From positions 1 to 64,000 of the forward strand of contig NZ_AZAY01000008.1 in the NCBI RefSeq assembly GCF_001021165.1: a stretch of 64,000 nucleotides of DNA, given 5' to 3'. The translations under genes and the position numbers were made by a program. The notes below the pieces were generated by a model. That model did not search any database and had not been told where the DNA came from. It saw nothing but the letters and a program-made list of their open reading frames with translations. Below are positions 26,273 to 34,823 of the stretch, one piece after another; within the stretch, counting starts at the first letter, position 1; every line of letters begins with the position of its first letter. The stretch comes from Marinitoga sp. 1197 (GTDB lineage Bacteria > Thermotogota > Thermotogae > Petrotogales > Petrotogaceae).

Positions 26273-27535
26273 TTGAAAAAACATAAAAGATTATTTTATA
26301 TTTTGATTATAGTATATGCAGTGTTCTTATTTGTTTATATAACTTTTAATGATATAAAATTTTTAAAAAATGGTTATCATATTATTGATAATAAAAAACT
26401 TGAAAAACATTCTATTATTGTAGAAAATAAAAAAATTGATTATTATAAATATCAAAACTTTGTAATTATAAGTGAAAATTCGACTAATTTAAGTTTGAAT
26501 GATTTTAAAGAATTTATAATGAATTTTGATAATATAATAATTGCCGAATTTTCCGATTTTGGTTTTTTATTTGATAAATACAAGATTTATCTAAATAATT
26601 CAGAATTGCGAAAAATCAGATATGCACATTATATAAAGCCAAAAGAGATGGATAAATACAATATTAGTCAAATCACCCAGCGTTTCTGGCGTGCATTTAA
26701 TGAAAGAAGAATAAATGTATTTTATATACCATCGCATAAAAAAAGGAATGAAATAATAAAATCTATAAACAATAATCTAAAAAATATAGATAAAAATATT
26801 CCTCCTTTATTTAATACCAATAGATGGCTCAATTATCTTACAATGTCAATAATTTCTATATACTTATTGTTTTTAAGCCCAATATTATCTATAAGTTATA
26901 TAGTTGCATATATATTTTTTACTTCGTGGTCCTATGTTTTTTTAGCTATAGTGTTTTCATTTATTATATGGATAAAGTGGAAAAATAAATATTTTAGTAT
27001 TAAAAATGTAGTCAATTTATTATTATTAACTATAATATTTGGAATATTGATATATGGAACAGGATATACCTACTTACTTGTTTACAAAATTTCTGTAGTA
27101 AGAGGGGTAAAATTATTGCTCATAACTCTACCAATAACTTTATTCATAGTTCAATTACGAAATTTTAAATTGAATAAAAAAGATATACTTTTTTCATCAA
27201 TAGTATTGACATCAATATTTTTTTATTATATATTGAGAAGTGGAAATTTTGGATTTGCAACAATGTTTGAAAGAAATTTAAGAGATATGCTTGAGAAACT
27301 GTTAATAGCCAGACCACGATTTAAAGAATTATTTTCATATATCTTTATTTTTTCAAATCCACCTACCAGATTTTTTAAAATATTCTGGAATATTGGGCAA
27401 TCAATATTATTTATATCTGTCTTAGATACTTTTTTACATTTTCAAACACCATTATATTTAGGAGTTTTAAGAACTTTAAATGCATTTATAATAACTTTAT
27501 TTTTATATAAAATGTTAAAGAAAATTCTATTTTAA
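26273..27535 (+). CDS. Multi-pass membrane protein resembling DUF5693
   Basis: A 420-aa inner-membrane protein. It has one N-terminal membrane helix (about 5-25), an external or periplasmic domain of about 150 residues, then about eight hydrophobic segments to the end. The soluble part contains Y-A-H-Y-I-K-P-K-E-M and R-F-W-R-A-F-N-E-R-R-I-N-V-F-Y-I-P, which resembles the H-x-I-x-P-E-E...R-A-x-x-E-R-N-I-R-V-x-Y pattern of DUF5693 proteins; that family has no proven function but often neighbours envelope polysaccharide genes. It is shorter than most members. Start taken at TTG 26273 after GAGGAAG; the in-frame GTG at 26264 is too close to the ribosome site. Confidence 0.55.
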   Translation: MKKHKRLFYILIIVYAVFLFVYITFNDIKFLKNGYHIIDNKKLEKHSIIVENKKIDYYKYQNFVIISENSTNLSLNDFKEFIMNFDNIIIAEFSDFGFLFDKYKIYLNNSELRKIRYAHYIKPKEMDKYNISQITQRFWRAFNERRINVFYIPSHKKRNEIIKSINNNLKNIDKNIPPLFNTNRWLNYLTMSIISIYLLFLSPILSISYIVAYIFFTSWSYVFLAIVFSFIIWIKWKNKYFSIKNVVNLLLLTIIFGILIYGTGYTYLLVYKISVVRGVKLLLITLPITLFIVQLRNFKLNKKDILFSSIVLTSIFFYYILRSGNFGFATMFERNLRDMLEKLLIARPRFKELFSYIFIFSNPPTRFFKIFWNIGQSILFISVLDTFLHFQTPLYLGVLRTLNAFIITLFLYKMLKKILF

Positions 27536-27606
27536 AGAAAAAAAAGTAATAATTAATAAAGATTTATATGAAAAACGTTATTAAGTTAAACTATTTAAGA
27601 ATAAAT

Positions 27607-27640
27607 AAAAACAGGCCAAAAAGGCCTGTTTTTATTTATT
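27607..27640. terminator. Shared terminator of the membrane protein gene and pepD
   Basis: AAAAACAGGCC (27607-27617) pairs perfectly with 27623-27633 around a five-A loop; A- and T-tracts flank it, so it works in both directions. Confidence 0.88.
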
Positions 27641-27644
27641 CTTA

Positions 27645-29093
27645 TTAATAATTTTTCATTTCTTTTAATATTTCAATTAAAAATTCCCAGACTCTTTTTA
27701 CTGAAGATATGCTCATTTTTTCCTGTGGTGTGTGAACATCATAGAGATTAGGTCCAAAAGAAATCATATCAACATCTTTCAATTTTCCTGATAAAATACC
27801 ACATTCTAATCCTGCGTGAATAGCTGCTATTTCTGGTTCTTTACCATACATATCTTTATATACTTTTTTCATCAATTCTCTTATTTTTGAATCTGGTTTA
27901 TATTCCCATGCGGGATATGGAGCATTTGTTGTTATAGTTGCTCCAGTTAAATTTGCGATAATCTCTGATTTATTATGGATTAGATCTCTTAATGTTTCTA
28001 CAGAACTTCTTGTTGCTGAAGTAAATTCTATCTTATTATTATATGTTTTTACGATACCAAGATTACTGGAACTCTCAACCAGACCTTCGATAGCTTTGCT
28101 CATTGTTTGAACTCCATCATGAACTAACATCAAAATATATATTGCTTTTTCAAAAGATTCTTTTGTTAATGCACTTTTTGGCTTTTCCATTTCCTTAATT
28201 GAAACAGTTACATCTGGATCTGAAACGCTTAATTCATTTTTAAAGGTTTTGTTCCAATATTCAATAATTTCTTTTGCTTTTTCCATATTATCAATAATCA
28301 ATTCTGCTGTTGCTTCTCTCGGAATAGCATTGCTTTTATCTCCACCATTTATTGAAGCACATTCAACTTTTATTTTTTTATTTAAATCATACAGCACCCT
28401 TCCTAATAATTTATTAGCATTACCTCTTTGTTTTATAATTTCCATACCAGAATGGCCACCCTGTAATCCTGAAATTACTAATCTTAAACCATGTTTGTTC
28501 TTTGGTTCTATAAATTCAACGGGTAATGTTATAATATCTCTTAAACCGCCAGCACAACTTACATAAAATATTCCTTCTTCTTCTGAATCAATATTTAATA
28601 ACACTTTTCCTTTTAATAATGAAGGATCCAATTCATTTGCTCCAGTCATTCCTGTTTCTTCTTCTGTCGTGAATAATGCTTCTATTTCTGGATGTTCAAT
28701 ATCTTTTGAATCTAATACGGCTAAAGCGTAAGCTACTGCAATACCATTATCTGCACCTAATGTTGTATTAGTTGCTTTTATATAATCACCGTCTATCTGT
28801 AATTTTATAGAATCCTTTGAAAAATCATGATTTGAATCAGATGTTTTTTCACAAACCATATCAATATGCCCCTGAAGAATAACCCCTGGGGCATTTTCAT
28901 AACCTTTGGTTGCTGGTTTTCTTATAATCACATTTAATGCTTTGTCTTGAATGTATTCTAAATTTCTTTCTTTAGCAAAATTTACAAGATAATCGCTAAT
29001 AGCTCTTTCATTTCCTGAACATCTTGGTATTTTACTTATTTCTTCAAAATAATAAAACACCTTTTCAGGCTTTAGCCCTTTTAATATTCTCAT
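27645..29093 (-). CDS. pepD: PepD-type aminoacyl-histidine dipeptidase (M20)
   Basis: Cytosolic zinc dipeptidase with broad specificity. M20 metal-binding blocks are all present: G-H-I-D-M-V near residue 74, TLGADNGIA near 113, the catalytic and metal Glu pair in TTEEETGMTGA near 142, and the C-terminal H-x-G-L-E-C-G and Y-D-V-H-T-P near 430-455. The 482-aa length and the N-terminal FEEISKIPRCSGNE match PepD rather than PepT or ArgE. The ribosome site is AAGGAGG. It would supply amino acids from peptides, fitting a fermentative heterotroph. Confidence 0.93.
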   Translation of the reverse strand: MRILKGLKPEKVFYYFEEISKIPRCSGNERAISDYLVNFAKERNLEYIQDKALNVIIRKPATKGYENAPGVILQGHIDMVCEKTSDSNHDFSKDSIKLQIDGDYIKATNTTLGADNGIAVAYALAVLDSKDIEHPEIEALFTTEEETGMTGANELDPSLLKGKVLLNIDSEEEGIFYVSCAGGLRDIITLPVEFIEPKNKHGLRLVISGLQGGHSGMEIIKQRGNANKLLGRVLYDLNKKIKVECASINGGDKSNAIPREATAELIIDNMEKAKEIIEYWNKTFKNELSVSDPDVTVSIKEMEKPKSALTKESFEKAIYILMLVHDGVQTMSKAIEGLVESSSNLGIVKTYNNKIEFTSATRSSVETLRDLIHNKSEIIANLTGATITTNAPYPAWEYKPDSKIRELMKKVYKDMYGKEPEIAAIHAGLECGILSGKLKDVDMISFGPNLYDVHTPQEKMSISSVKRVWEFLIEILKEMKNY

Positions 29094-29168
29094 TTAATTT
29101 CCTCCTTAACTTAGTTTGTTTTGCGAATATTATTTAATAATATTATATCATATATATCAAAAATTTTA

Positions 29169-29342
29169 TTAAAATTCTATACCGATATTTATCCATATAA
29201 AAGCTAAACCCCATTCTGGGTATGTAATTGTTAAAGTATCATTTTTTTCTGATGCATTTCTATTTTTATATAAAAATAGAAAAATATCAATAACAGGGTA
29301 TTCGATAAATATGTTTTTAAAAGTATTTCTTAATCTGAAAAA
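29169..29342 (-). pseudogene. Possible 3' remnant of an outer-membrane-type protein gene
   Basis: Between pepD and xth an open minus-strand frame of 57 codons lacks any ATG, GTG or TTG start and any ribosome site. It ends in Y-P-E-W-G-L-A-F-I-W-I-N-I-G-I-E-F before a TAA. A last amphipathic strand ending in Phe is what the C terminus of a barrel protein looks like, and several such proteins occur in this window. The 5' end is cut by a stop at 29345-29343 in front of the xth promoter. It may be a relic left by deletion, or chance. Confidence 0.3.
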
Positions 29343-29387
29343 TTATATCATATTTATGGTATAATTTCATTAAGGAGCGTGATATTA

Positions 29388-30152
29388 ATGAAAATCATAT
29401 CTTGGAATGTAAATGGTATAAGAGCAGCTATAAAGAAAGGTTTTATAGATTTTCTGGATTCTGAAGATCCTGATATTTTATGTGTTCAAGAAACAAAAGC
29501 AAGGAAAGAACAATTAACAAAAAAATTTTTAAATTATGGTTCATGGAAAAAGTATTTTGTTTCAGCGGAAAAAAAAGGGTATAGTGGTGTTGCTACTTTT
29601 ACAAAAATAGAGCCAAAAAATATTTTAAAAGGTTTTGGGATTGAAAAATTTGATTCTGAAGGAAGAACATTAATTACTGAATATGAAAACTTTTCGCTTT
29701 TTAATATATATTTTCCTAACGGTAAAGCAAGACAGGAAAGATTGGAATATAAAATGGATTTTTACTATTATTTATTGGAATTTTTAGAAGATTATAAAAA
29801 GAAACAACCTAATATTATTATTTGTGGTGATGTAAATACTGCACATAAAGAAATAGATCTTGCAAGGCCAAAGGAAAATGAAAATGTATCTGGATTTTTG
29901 CTTATAGAAAGAGAATGGATTGATAAACTTTTAAATAGTGGTTTTATAGATACATTTAGAATGTTTAATCAAGAGCCAAATAATTATACATGGTGGGATT
30001 ATAAAACTAGAGCAAGAGAAAGGAATGTTGGATGGAGAATAGATTATTTCTTTATAAGTACTCCTTTGGAAAATAAAATTAAAGATGCTTTTATTCTTTC
30101 AGATGTAATGGGATCAGACCACTGCCCTATTGGAATTGAAATTGATATTTGA
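29388..30152 (+). CDS. xth: Exodeoxyribonuclease III / AP endonuclease
   Basis: DNA repair enzyme that cuts 5' of abasic sites and trims 3' ends. The EEP-fold catalytic set is complete: WNVNGIRA near the start, V-Q-E-T-K-A (metal Glu), [20 protein letters not shown] (Asp and Asn), R-x-I-D-Y-F and the terminal G-S-D-H-C-P-I (catalytic Asp-His). The length, 254 aa, is normal. Start set at ATG 29388, nine bases after AAGGAG; the in-frame GTG at 29379 abuts the ribosome site. A TATAAT box lies at 29360-29365. Confidence 0.96.
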   Translation: MKIISWNVNGIRAAIKKGFIDFLDSEDPDILCVQETKARKEQLTKKFLNYGSWKKYFVSAEKKGYSGVATFTKIEPKNILKGFGIEKFDSEGRTLITEYENFSLFNIYFPNGKARQERLEYKMDFYYYLLEFLEDYKKKQPNIIICGDVNTAHKEIDLARPKENENVSGFLLIEREWIDKLLNSGFIDTFRMFNQEPNNYTWWDYKTRARERNVGWRIDYFFISTPLENKIKDAFILSDVMGSDHCPIGIEIDI

Positions 30153-30160
30153 TTTAAAAC

Positions 30161-30192
30161 AAAAGCCCTCCATTCGGAAGGCTTTTATTATA
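30161..30192. terminator. Shared terminator of xth and the ferredoxin-fusion gene
   Basis: AAAAGCC (30161-30167) pairs with GGCTTTT (30180-30186), the stem continuing after one mismatch with TCC/GGA around ATTC. T-tracts occur on both strands. Confidence 0.8.
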
Positions 30193-32059
30193 TTTTAAAT
30201 ATTTCCATTAATTTCTCATCTAAAGTAGCGCTAATAATATTGTTTTTTATTAATATGTCATAAAAATTATACACTTTATCTTCAAGTTCTTTTCCAGATA
30301 TATATTTAAATGTTACTCTTTCAATAAATTTCTCCACGTTTTTTATTGGTGCCCTCATCATATCAAATGAAAGTTTTGCTGCTTCTTTCTTATTGCTATT
30401 TACCCATTCTATTGCAGCTTTTAATTCTTCTAAGACAATCTTTACAATTTCTGGATATTCTCTAACTAATTCTCCTTTAAATACAACCCCTGCATTTGGT
30501 AATAATCCAAATCCTTCGTTTATTTCATTCCATATTTTTCCATATGATAGTTCTGAATAAGTTATATTGCTTTCTTCTAATGCTTTTATCACAAATCCTG
30601 CTTCTGGTTCTCTTAATAAGACTGTATCTACTTTACCAGATAGAAAATCCATCATTATTTGTTTAGGTCTACCAAATGGATTTCCATAAGTAAATTCAAA
30701 ATCTTTTATATTGAGACCCTTTGCCTCTATTAAATATCTGGTTATTTTAGCTGGTGGTGCATCTTCAAAAAGTGGTATATGTATTTTTCTTCCTTTTAAA
30801 TCCTCAAGAGATTTTGCTATATAACCTCTTGTTAATATCGTAAAGTTATCCCAAACAAAAACAACAGGCATTTTCACATCCATATCTTTCAACTTCGAAG
30901 CAGTTATTAATGCTGAAAAGCTTATATCTGCTTTTTTATTTATTATCCATCCAAGATGCTTTTCTGTTTCTTCCCATATTTTTAACTCTTTTATATTTAC
31001 AACTTGTTTTAATTTTTTTGATTGTAATAATCTCATGATTATAGGATATCCTACAGGAGTTGCAGATTGTATTGTTATTGTTGGCTTATCAGAATAATTA
31101 TAATTATTAATATCATTTTCAATTCTGCGTGTAAAATATACTTTTACTTCATATGGATTAATTTCTTTAACTTCAGCATCAAATCCCATTCCATCTAGCA
31201 TATTTATTAAAGGGGTTGGAACAAAAGTTTGAACTAATATAAAACCTTCACCTGGATCTAATGAATAAGCTTTTTTTATAATTATATCAAATGGATCCTG
31301 TTGCATCTTTCTTACATCAAGAATTTCATAATCTTTATTGTTTTTTAATTTTGAAGGTTTATTATAGACAGAAATTCTTGTTTTATATGGATTAATTTTA
31401 TTTAGATTATATAGGAATTTATGAGATTCTATTACTTTTATTATTGGTTCAGGGTCTATTTCTCCCTCAAAAACTAATGATTTTCCAGGTTTTAAATTTT
31501 CTATTTGATTAACGATTAAAGTTAAAGTTTCAACCTCATATTTTTGAATTTTCATAATCGTTTCAGGTTCTTCCCATGCGATTTCGGTGCTGTTGTATTC
31601 TGGTTTCGTGTCTTTTATACATTCGGGAAATAATTTATATAATTCTTTTTCTAATCCTAATTCTTTATTTATAGCATGTAATATCTCGCATAAAGAAACG
31701 CCTGCCATTTTAGCAGCATTTTTGAATGTAGCATATTTTGCAATGGTATTCCACATTACAGGATTTTGCATTGTCTTAAATTTTGGTGATATTTTTAATA
31801 AAACCTTTTTTAAATGTGGATATTTTTCTAATGTTTCCCTGATTTTTGAATCTCCAGTAATTGGTTCACTTTTTTTTGAAAAGATAGCTTTAGTTGGACA
31901 AATATTCATTGCTCTCTGACTATTGCTTAATTCTGTTTTATTTTCAGGTTGTTTAAAAACTATAGCTTTCCCATTCTCTATTTTAAAATTTTCTGGAGCA
32001 GTTCTCACACATGCCTTGCAAGCTATACATTTTTCTTTTTCAACATTAAATTTCTCCAT
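30188..32059 (-). CDS. Ferredoxin - DUF1858 - DUF2249 (x2) - NMT1-like substrate-binding fusion
   Basis: A 623-aa protein with an unusual domain string. Residues 1-60 form a single-cluster ferredoxin (C11, C14, C17 and C54; the extra disulfide cysteines of Thermotoga ferredoxin are missing). Residues about 70-135 match DUF1858 (N-A-A-K-M-A-G-V-S-L). Residues about 170-330 show two DUF2249-like units, the second with L-D-V-R-K-M and D-P-G-E-G-F-I-L-V. From about 335 to the end it resembles SsuA/TauA/NMT1 periplasmic binding proteins (P-V-G-Y-P-I-I-M-R-L, then L-K-G-R-K-I-H-I-P). There is no signal peptide and no ABC transporter next to it, so it is probably cytoplasmic and may sense a small molecule or redox state. 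Monocistronic. Confidence 0.7.
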   Translation of the reverse strand: MEKFNVEKEKCIACKACVRTAPENFKIENGKAIVFKQPENKTELSNSQRAMNICPTKAIFSKKSEPITGDSKIRETLEKYPHLKKVLLKISPKFKTMQNPVMWNTIAKYATFKNAAKMAGVSLCEILHAINKELGLEKELYKLFPECIKDTKPEYNSTEIAWEEPETIMKIQKYEVETLTLIVNQIENLKPGKSLVFEGEIDPEPIIKVIESHKFLYNLNKINPYKTRISVYNKPSKLKNNKDYEILDVRKMQQDPFDIIIKKAYSLDPGEGFILVQTFVPTPLINMLDGMGFDAEVKEINPYEVKVYFTRRIENDINNYNYSDKPTITIQSATPVGYPIIMRLLQSKKLKQVVNIKELKIWEETEKHLGWIINKKADISFSALITASKLKDMDVKMPVVFVWDNFTILTRGYIAKSLEDLKGRKIHIPLFEDAPPAKITRYLIEAKGLNIKDFEFTYGNPFGRPKQIMMDFLSGKVDTVLLREPEAGFVIKALEESNITYSELSYGKIWNEINEGFGLLPNAGVVFKGELVREYPEIVKIVLEELKAAIEWVNSNKKEAAKLSFDMMRAPIKNVEKFIERVTFKYISGKELEDKVYNFYDILIKNNIISATLDEKLMEIFKI

Positions 32060-32345
32060 ATAAATTCCACTCCTTTATATCAATATATCAAATTAATTCG
32101 GATAATTTTTATCTAATTATATTATATACTATTTGTATATATTTTTCTGTAACTTAGATTACGATTTTATCTTTTGCCCTTTTAAAGAATTTATTTCAGA
32201 GATTAAAAGAAACACAAAGAAGAAATTCATTGCATGAAAAATTATTTGTACAAAATTTAAGTATTATAAATTACAAACAAAAAGCGTCTACGAAATTGTA
32301 GACGCTTTTTGTTTTGAGTTTTTATTAACCGAAAAATTTTGAAAA
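32060..32345 (-). other. Intergenic region upstream of the ferredoxin-fusion gene
   Basis: About 215 AT-rich bases between the amylase terminator and the fusion gene. I see no ORF. A TATAAT on the minus strand (32126-32121) could be the -10 box of the fusion gene, but no good -35 box is placed at the right distance. Confidence 0.35.
32275..32317. terminator. Very strong 17-bp hairpin terminator after the GH13 gene
   Basis: Bases 32275-32291 pair perfectly with 32298-32314 around a six-base loop (GAAATT). The A5 and T5 tracts are part of the stem, so termination is possible in both directions. It ends the minus-strand GH13 transcript. Confidence 0.9.
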
Positions 32346-33719
32346 TTATAATCTTTTATAAGCAGAATATGTCCTGTATTCTTTTAATTCCATATAGTAT
32401 ATGCCATAAGAATTGGGGGGTATTTTTCCTTTTACACTGCCCATAGCAATGTATAATCTATTACTACTAAAATGGTCTTTCATGTGCATGGCATCCAGTA
32501 GCAGGGATTCGTTAAAATATAAATGTATATCCTTTTCTTTATCCGTTGGATTAATTATTATCAATTTGGAATCTTTTATATTTTTATATTTTCTATAATA
32601 AGCAAGTATATCATTATCATTGGAAATAACTTCATAATAATTTCCCTTTTTTAAAGCATCAGAATTTTTAAATAACTTTATAAGTTTTTTATAAAATTTT
32701 AGAACTTCATTTTGATTATCAACCTTTTCCCATTCCATAACTCCACGGCAAAATGGATCATTATCTCCAGTCATCCCAATTTCTTCGCCGTAATATATTA
32801 AAGGGCTACCAGGTAATGTAAATTGCATAATTACAGCCATTTCCCAATTGGTTCCAAATATATTTTTAATTCTTGCTGAATCATGAGAAGAGAGCATATT
32901 CCATGATTTTAGGATTTTCAAACCACTATCCATTATAACTTTATTTAAAATTTCAGATGAGGTTTTTCCGCTTAAATTTCCTGTTAAATAGTTTATAATA
33001 ATATCTGTATAGTAATAATTCATAATACCATCCATTATCTCTATCCAATCTTTAGGATATGCCCATACTTCGCCAATAATCTCGTGATTACCAGATAATT
33101 TTATATGTTTTACTATATCTTTTAAAATATTGAATCCAAGATCATAAGCACAATCAAGGCGCCAATGATCAACTCCTAATTTCATCCATTTTTTCATCAC
33201 AGAATTCTCATCCTGCCATAATATTTTTTGTAACTGTGGATTTTCCAGATTTAATTCTACCAGTGATGAATGATCGCGCCAGAAAGTATAATATCCATTT
33301 TCTTTTCTAAAATAATCCTTTTCCTTTTTTCCTTCTAGAGCTTTTTTAAACCAGATACTTTTGTCGCTCATATGATTTAAAGCAATGTCAAGATATAACT
33401 CTATATTTTCTTTATGAAGAGAATTTATTAAATTTTTAAGATCATTTTCATCACCCAAAACTGGGTCTATTTTAAAATAATCTATTGCATCATATCTGTG
33501 GTTACTATTAGCTGTAAAAATAGGCGTGAGATATATAAAATCGATTCCCAGATCTTTAAAATAATCTATTTTTTTCTCAATGCCTTTTAAGTCGCCACCA
33601 TACAATCTTTTTCCTGCTTTTTCATCATTTATAATAGGAGTTTCCCATGGTGTATTTCCTCTGTTATAATAAGAGTAAAATCTATCAGGAAATATCTGAT
33701 AACCAATTTTAGCTTCCAT
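32346..33719 (-). CDS. Cytoplasmic GH13 alpha-amylase/neopullulanase-type glycosidase
   Basis: A 457-aa alpha-glucan hydrolase without signal peptide. The GH13 conserved regions are present: D111-I-A-L-N-H116 (region I), G-V-D-H-W-R-L-D189 (region II, nucleophile Asp), I-I-G-E217-V-W (region III, acid/base Glu), and S-S-H-D280 (region IV). A short beta domain follows the barrel. The start Y-Q-I-F-P-D-R-F and the G-G-D-L-K-G-I segment are typical of cyclomaltodextrinase, neopullulanase and intracellular maltodextrin-degrading enzymes, but the N-terminal domain those enzymes often carry is absent. It probably degrades imported maltodextrin or stored glycogen. Ribosome site GAGGTGA. Confidence 0.9.
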   Translation of the reverse strand: MEAKIGYQIFPDRFYSYYNRGNTPWETPIINDEKAGKRLYGGDLKGIEKKIDYFKDLGIDFIYLTPIFTANSNHRYDAIDYFKIDPVLGDENDLKNLINSLHKENIELYLDIALNHMSDKSIWFKKALEGKKEKDYFRKENGYYTFWRDHSSLVELNLENPQLQKILWQDENSVMKKWMKLGVDHWRLDCAYDLGFNILKDIVKHIKLSGNHEIIGEVWAYPKDWIEIMDGIMNYYYTDIIINYLTGNLSGKTSSEILNKVIMDSGLKILKSWNMLSSHDSARIKNIFGTNWEMAVIMQFTLPGSPLIYYGEEIGMTGDNDPFCRGVMEWEKVDNQNEVLKFYKKLIKLFKNSDALKKGNYYEVISNDNDILAYYRKYKNIKDSKLIIINPTDKEKDIHLYFNESLLLDAMHMKDHFSSNRLYIAMGSVKGKIPPNSYGIYYMELKEYRTYSAYKRL

Positions 33720-33836
33720 AATTCACCTCGCTCTATTTTTATTTCGATGAAAATCAAAAATATTTTATCATAAATAAGAATTTTTTTCAATAATCAAAAA
33801 TAAATAAAAACAATAACGAATTTTAGGGGGGATTAT

Positions 33837-34682
33837 ATGAATATTAGAAAGGCTAAAGAAAATGATAAAAAGGATTTAGTTGAAGTAACAAGGTATTCCT
33901 GGGATGATGATTATATACCAGAAGTTTTCGATGACTGGGTAAAAGAAAAAAATGGGAATTTTTATGTGATTGAGGAAAAAAATAAAGTAATCGGGTGTGG
34001 AAGGATGAAAGAAATAAAGCCGGGTATCTTCTGGCTTGAAGGGTTACGTGTTCATAAAAATTTTAGAAACAAAGGTTATGCTAGAAAATTGACAGAATTT
34101 TTTCTTAAATTAGCAGGTGAAAAAGGGTATAAAAAAATAATGTTTTCAACTTATTTTGAAAATGTCGAAAGCAGACATATAATGGAAAATTATGGATTTG
34201 TTGTTTTTTCAAAATATAAATGGTTGTATTTCAATGAGAAAAAATATAATGAATTATCAGATGAAAATTTTAAAATTGCTGAAGATTTTGAAAAAATAAA
34301 AAATTATATATTTAATTCTATTGAATACAAATATTTTAATTATATTTCATTTGCCTGGACATTTATAGAATTTGATGTAGAACTATTAAAATATATTTTT
34401 GATAGGAAAGAAATATTTATAAAAGAAAGTGAAGGGGAAATTGAAACCTTAGTTATTTTAAGCGAATATCTGCAAAAAAATAACACATTATCAATATCTT
34501 TTATTTCGGGAGATATTGAAACAGCATTGGATTTTTCAATATATCAATATTTAAAAAAAGAAAAATCATATCTTAATATTATGATTCCAGAAGAGCTGCA
34601 TATTAAAAATAAATTTTTAAATAAGGGGTTTTTAGAAGAAGATAATGAAAAAACAAATGTTCTGTTGTATGTTCTTGAATAA
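33837..34682 (+). CDS. GNAT-family N-acetyltransferase with extra C-terminal domain
   Basis: The first 130 residues are a GNAT acetyltransferase: M-N-I-R-K-A start, the strand F-Y-V-I-E-E-K-N-K-V-I-G, motif A L-R-V-H-K-N-F-R-N-K-G-Y-A binding acetyl-CoA, and E-S-R-H-I-M-E-N-Y-G-F at the end of the fold. The remaining 150 residues (281 aa total) are not recognised and could be a second, degenerate GNAT-like unit, since they contain D-F-S-I-Y-Q-Y-L and E-E-L-H-I-K-N-K-F-L-N-K-G-F, patterns that recall the end of such a domain. The acceptor is unknown. It stands alone between two terminators, with an AGGGGGG ribosome site. Confidence 0.75.
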   Translation: MNIRKAKENDKKDLVEVTRYSWDDDYIPEVFDDWVKEKNGNFYVIEEKNKVIGCGRMKEIKPGIFWLEGLRVHKNFRNKGYARKLTEFFLKLAGEKGYKKIMFSTYFENVESRHIMENYGFVVFSKYKWLYFNEKKYNELSDENFKIAEDFEKIKNYIFNSIEYKYFNYISFAWTFIEFDVELLKYIFDRKEIFIKESEGEIETLVILSEYLQKNNTLSISFISGDIETALDFSIYQYLKKEKSYLNIMIPEELHIKNKFLNKGFLEEDNEKTNVLLYVLE

Positions 34683-34700
34683 AGGCGGTTTGACGTATTT

Positions 34701-34742
34701 AAAAAGATTTATAAACAAAAAAGGTTATAAATCTTTTTAAAA
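34701..34742 (+). terminator. Terminator after the GNAT gene
   Basis: Bases 34701-34714 pair perfectly with 34725-34738 (14 bp, almost all A-T) around a ten-base loop, ending in a T-tract. Confidence 0.7.
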
Positions 34743-34823
34743 CGAGTTATTAAAAAAAGGATAAAATAAGGTAAAATTTAAAGTAGAATTTATATTATGT
34801 AAATCTTTTTTTGGAGGGATACA

